DNA from: CAVTLG01 sp963735495
Lineage (GTDB): Bacteria > Chloroflexota > Ktedonobacteria > Ktedonobacterales > Ktedonobacteraceae
NCBI GenBank assembly: GCA_963735495.1
Contig: CAVTLG010000014.1
Location: 310,001 to 374,000, forward strand
Direction: 5' to 3'
Length of the DNA: 64,000 nt
In this document: positions 62,495-64,000 of the stretch, in pieces
Layout of the letters: every line of letters starts with the position of its first letter
Numbering within the stretch: position 1 is the first letter of the stretch
Position numbers and translations under genes: made by a program
The notes under the pieces: generated by a model
Told to the model about the DNA's origin: nothing
The model's input: the letters and a program-made list of their open reading frames with translations, nothing else
Database searches by the model: none

Positions 62495-64000
62495 TCAATG
62501 ATCATCGTTATCAGGTGCAGGCTGAATTGAGCCGTCAGGCAGTATGGCGTTGGCGAGCGAGCGCGCTTTGCCCAACTGATCGAAGCTAATGCCGGTCACA
62601 TGCGCCAGATTGGCACCGGCCAGGTTAGCATTGCTCACATCTGCCTGCTGCATCTCAGTCCCGTTGAGATTGGCACCGGCCAGGTTGGCACCGCGAAAAT
62701 TGATGGCTGCGAGAGTGGCAAAGCTCAGATTGCAGCCGCTCAGGTTGGCATTGCTGAAATTTGCGCCGGTCAGGTCTGTATCGCTCAGATTGATGTTGGC
62801 GAACTGTACCGCGTGGAAATTCATACCACGCAGATTGATAACGTGATAATCATCGTCGATCAGTTTTGTGTCGAAGAGGAAACTCACGAGGAGCCCCTTG
62901 CGCGCTGAGTCCAATTGGGGCAGTGTTTCCTGGGTGAGCGTGTTGGCGTCGATATTTGCCTCCGCGTTGGCTTTTGCATGCAGCAGGTTATCATTCATGA
63001 GCATGTTGGAGATACGCGCGACGTAGTTCGCAAGCAGCGTTGCGCGTTGCTGATCAAGGCTAATGAGCTGTGCCGCCTGTTGCTGGTGGACCTGTTCGCT
63101 CTGCAAGTGATGCTGCGCGTTGAGCCAGATGCCCCCTCCTCCGAGCAGGAACAGCAGGAACAGCAGTAGCGGCAGTCGGTAGCCAGCCAGAACGAACGAA
63201 CGTTTTTGCCATAGCCAGTTGCCAGCTAGCAAGAAGGGACGCTGTGTTGCAGCCTTTGTTCGTTCAGTGGTTATCTGCTGTGTTGCTGTTTGCTCCATGA
63301 TCGTCGTGCGCAGGAGCAAGCCTGCCAATAGAAGCATGACCAGCGCCCAACCAATCAGCATCATGAAGTTCGTCGTTACAGTCTCGGGGGTAACTTGCAG
63401 GCCATGAAATGCCTCTTCAAGAATGCCAACCGCGTAGTAGACGGGCGATATATGTGCGAGTATCCAGATGAGGTTGCCATCGAATCTCTGTGGCTCAAGT
63501 GAACCGCTGCAAATGTAGAGCGGCAGGGCCAGGCCAAAGACCAGCGAGGCTACGGGTAATGTGCGCTTCAGAACTGCTCCCAGCGCAACCCCAATGCAAC
63601 TGAAAACAACCACGCAGAGGAGCAGTGCTCCGATCATTTCGAGCGGGTGGAGAGGCGTAACCTGGTAGCCCCAGATGACCAGCGCCACGGGAAAGAGCAT
63701 CGCAACGCTGGCCACTGTGTCGGTGGCTAAAACACGACCGAGCAGCGAAAGCAGCGGTGGCACAGGAGCAACCGCCAGCAGTTTCACCGTGCCAGACTCA
63801 AACTCGCGTGCGACTGCCATGGCGCTCAGGATGCTGGCGATCACAAAGGCATCCAGCGACAGACCACTGACGACGAGGTAGGGGATGAAATCGGTGTCAT
63901 GATTGATGAGATCGAGCTCTGTCACGTGTACGCGAATGCCGGGTAATTGCAATTGTCGCCCAAAGGCCACGATAGCTGAGGGCAGTGCGCGCTGGATATC
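62495..64000 (-). CDS. ABC-2 permease fused to pentapeptide repeats, 5' end outside window
   Basis: The frame is open to the window edge (reads DIQRALPSAIVAFGRQLQLP at the edge). The visible 501 residues start in the extracytoplasmic region and pass through five or six helices of an ABC-2 permease (VVSGLSLDAFVIASILSAMA, AREFESGTVKLLAVAPVPPL, ISPVYYAVGILEEAFHGLQV). Another membrane helix follows (LPLLLFLLFLLGGGGIWLNA), then a coiled segment, then about 15 pentapeptides (ANFSNANLSGCNLSFATLAA). The C-terminal beta helix probably lies outside the membrane. Such fusions are uncommon. Confidence 0.82.
   Translation of the reverse strand, partial: DIQRALPSAIVAFGRQLQLPGIRVHVTELDLINHDTDFIPYLVVSGLSLDAFVIASILSAMAVAREFESGTVKLLAVAPVPPLLSLLGRVLATDTVASVAMLFPVALVIWGYQVTPLHPLEMIGALLLCVVVFSCIGVALGAVLKRTLPVASLVFGLALPLYICSGSLEPQRFDGNLIWILAHISPVYYAVGILEEAFHGLQVTPETVTTNFMMLIGWALVMLLLAGLLLRTTIMEQTATQQITTERTKAATQRPFLLAGNWLWQKRSFVLAGYRLPLLLFLLFLLGGGGIWLNAQHHLQSEQVHQQQAAQLISLDQQRATLLANYVARISNMLMNDNLLHAKANAEANIDANTLTQETLPQLDSARKGLLVSFLFDTKLIDDDYHVINLRGMNFHAVQFANINLSDTDLTGANFSNANLSGCNLSFATLAAINFRGANLAGANLNGTEMQQADVSNANLAGANLAHVTGISFDQLGKARSLANAILPDGSIQPAPDNDDH

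Overview
The window reads as a chromosomal segment of a Ktedonobacteria-like Chloroflexota bacterium. This is an inference from gene content, moderate GC, a form I aerobic CO dehydrogenase operon, many one-off sensor proteins, and a heavy load of insertion sequences and intergenic palindromes. No 16S rRNA or complete marker gene is present to prove it.

Layout. 1-13 kb: the 3' part of thiL; a leftward yebC-ruvC-ruvA group followed by a membrane protein joining zinc-finger motifs to a periplasmic-binding domain; a GlsB-like membrane protein; two XRE regulators, one coupled to a lectin/GH16-like protein; a methyltransferase; a FabG-like reductase; a pentapeptide protein; a DUF971 protein; and a free-standing 5S rRNA gene with its own promoter, processing stem and terminator. 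13-29 kb: a frameshifted Tat ferritin-like gene, two hybrid histidine kinases, a DMT exporter, a gene hit by two insertion sequences, nth plus a decayed second nth fragment, an oligopeptide-type lipoprotein, and the folate pair fchA-like/folD.

29-39 kb is an accessory region. It holds a collagen-like surface protein gene split by an IS4-like element, a decayed IS1-type protein, a rifampicin phosphotransferase (rph) with a structured leader, an MFS exporter, and an XRE/LacI-type hybrid regulator with a clear promoter and operator. 39-48 kb is the CO-oxidation block on the minus strand: histidine kinase, response regulator, coxM, coxS, coxL, a CoxF/XdhC-YHS fusion, coxG, methyltransferase. 48-64 kb: an RpiB-like isomerase, a UvrD-type helicase, a GH39-like lipoprotein, an ECF-transporter ATPase pair with a candidate S component, a 45-bp tandem hairpin repeat, a HAD phosphatase, a TetR/DUF4188 pair sharing one operator sequence, a WYL regulator, a LysM/SLT secreted protein, an AT-rich membrane-anchored protein of unknown function, and two ABC-2 permeases, one fused to pentapeptide repeats.

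Three complete insertion sequences can be delimited to the base by terminal inverted repeats and target duplications. Removing them restores two open genes. A six-copy family of GC-rich palindromic repeats is scattered between genes.
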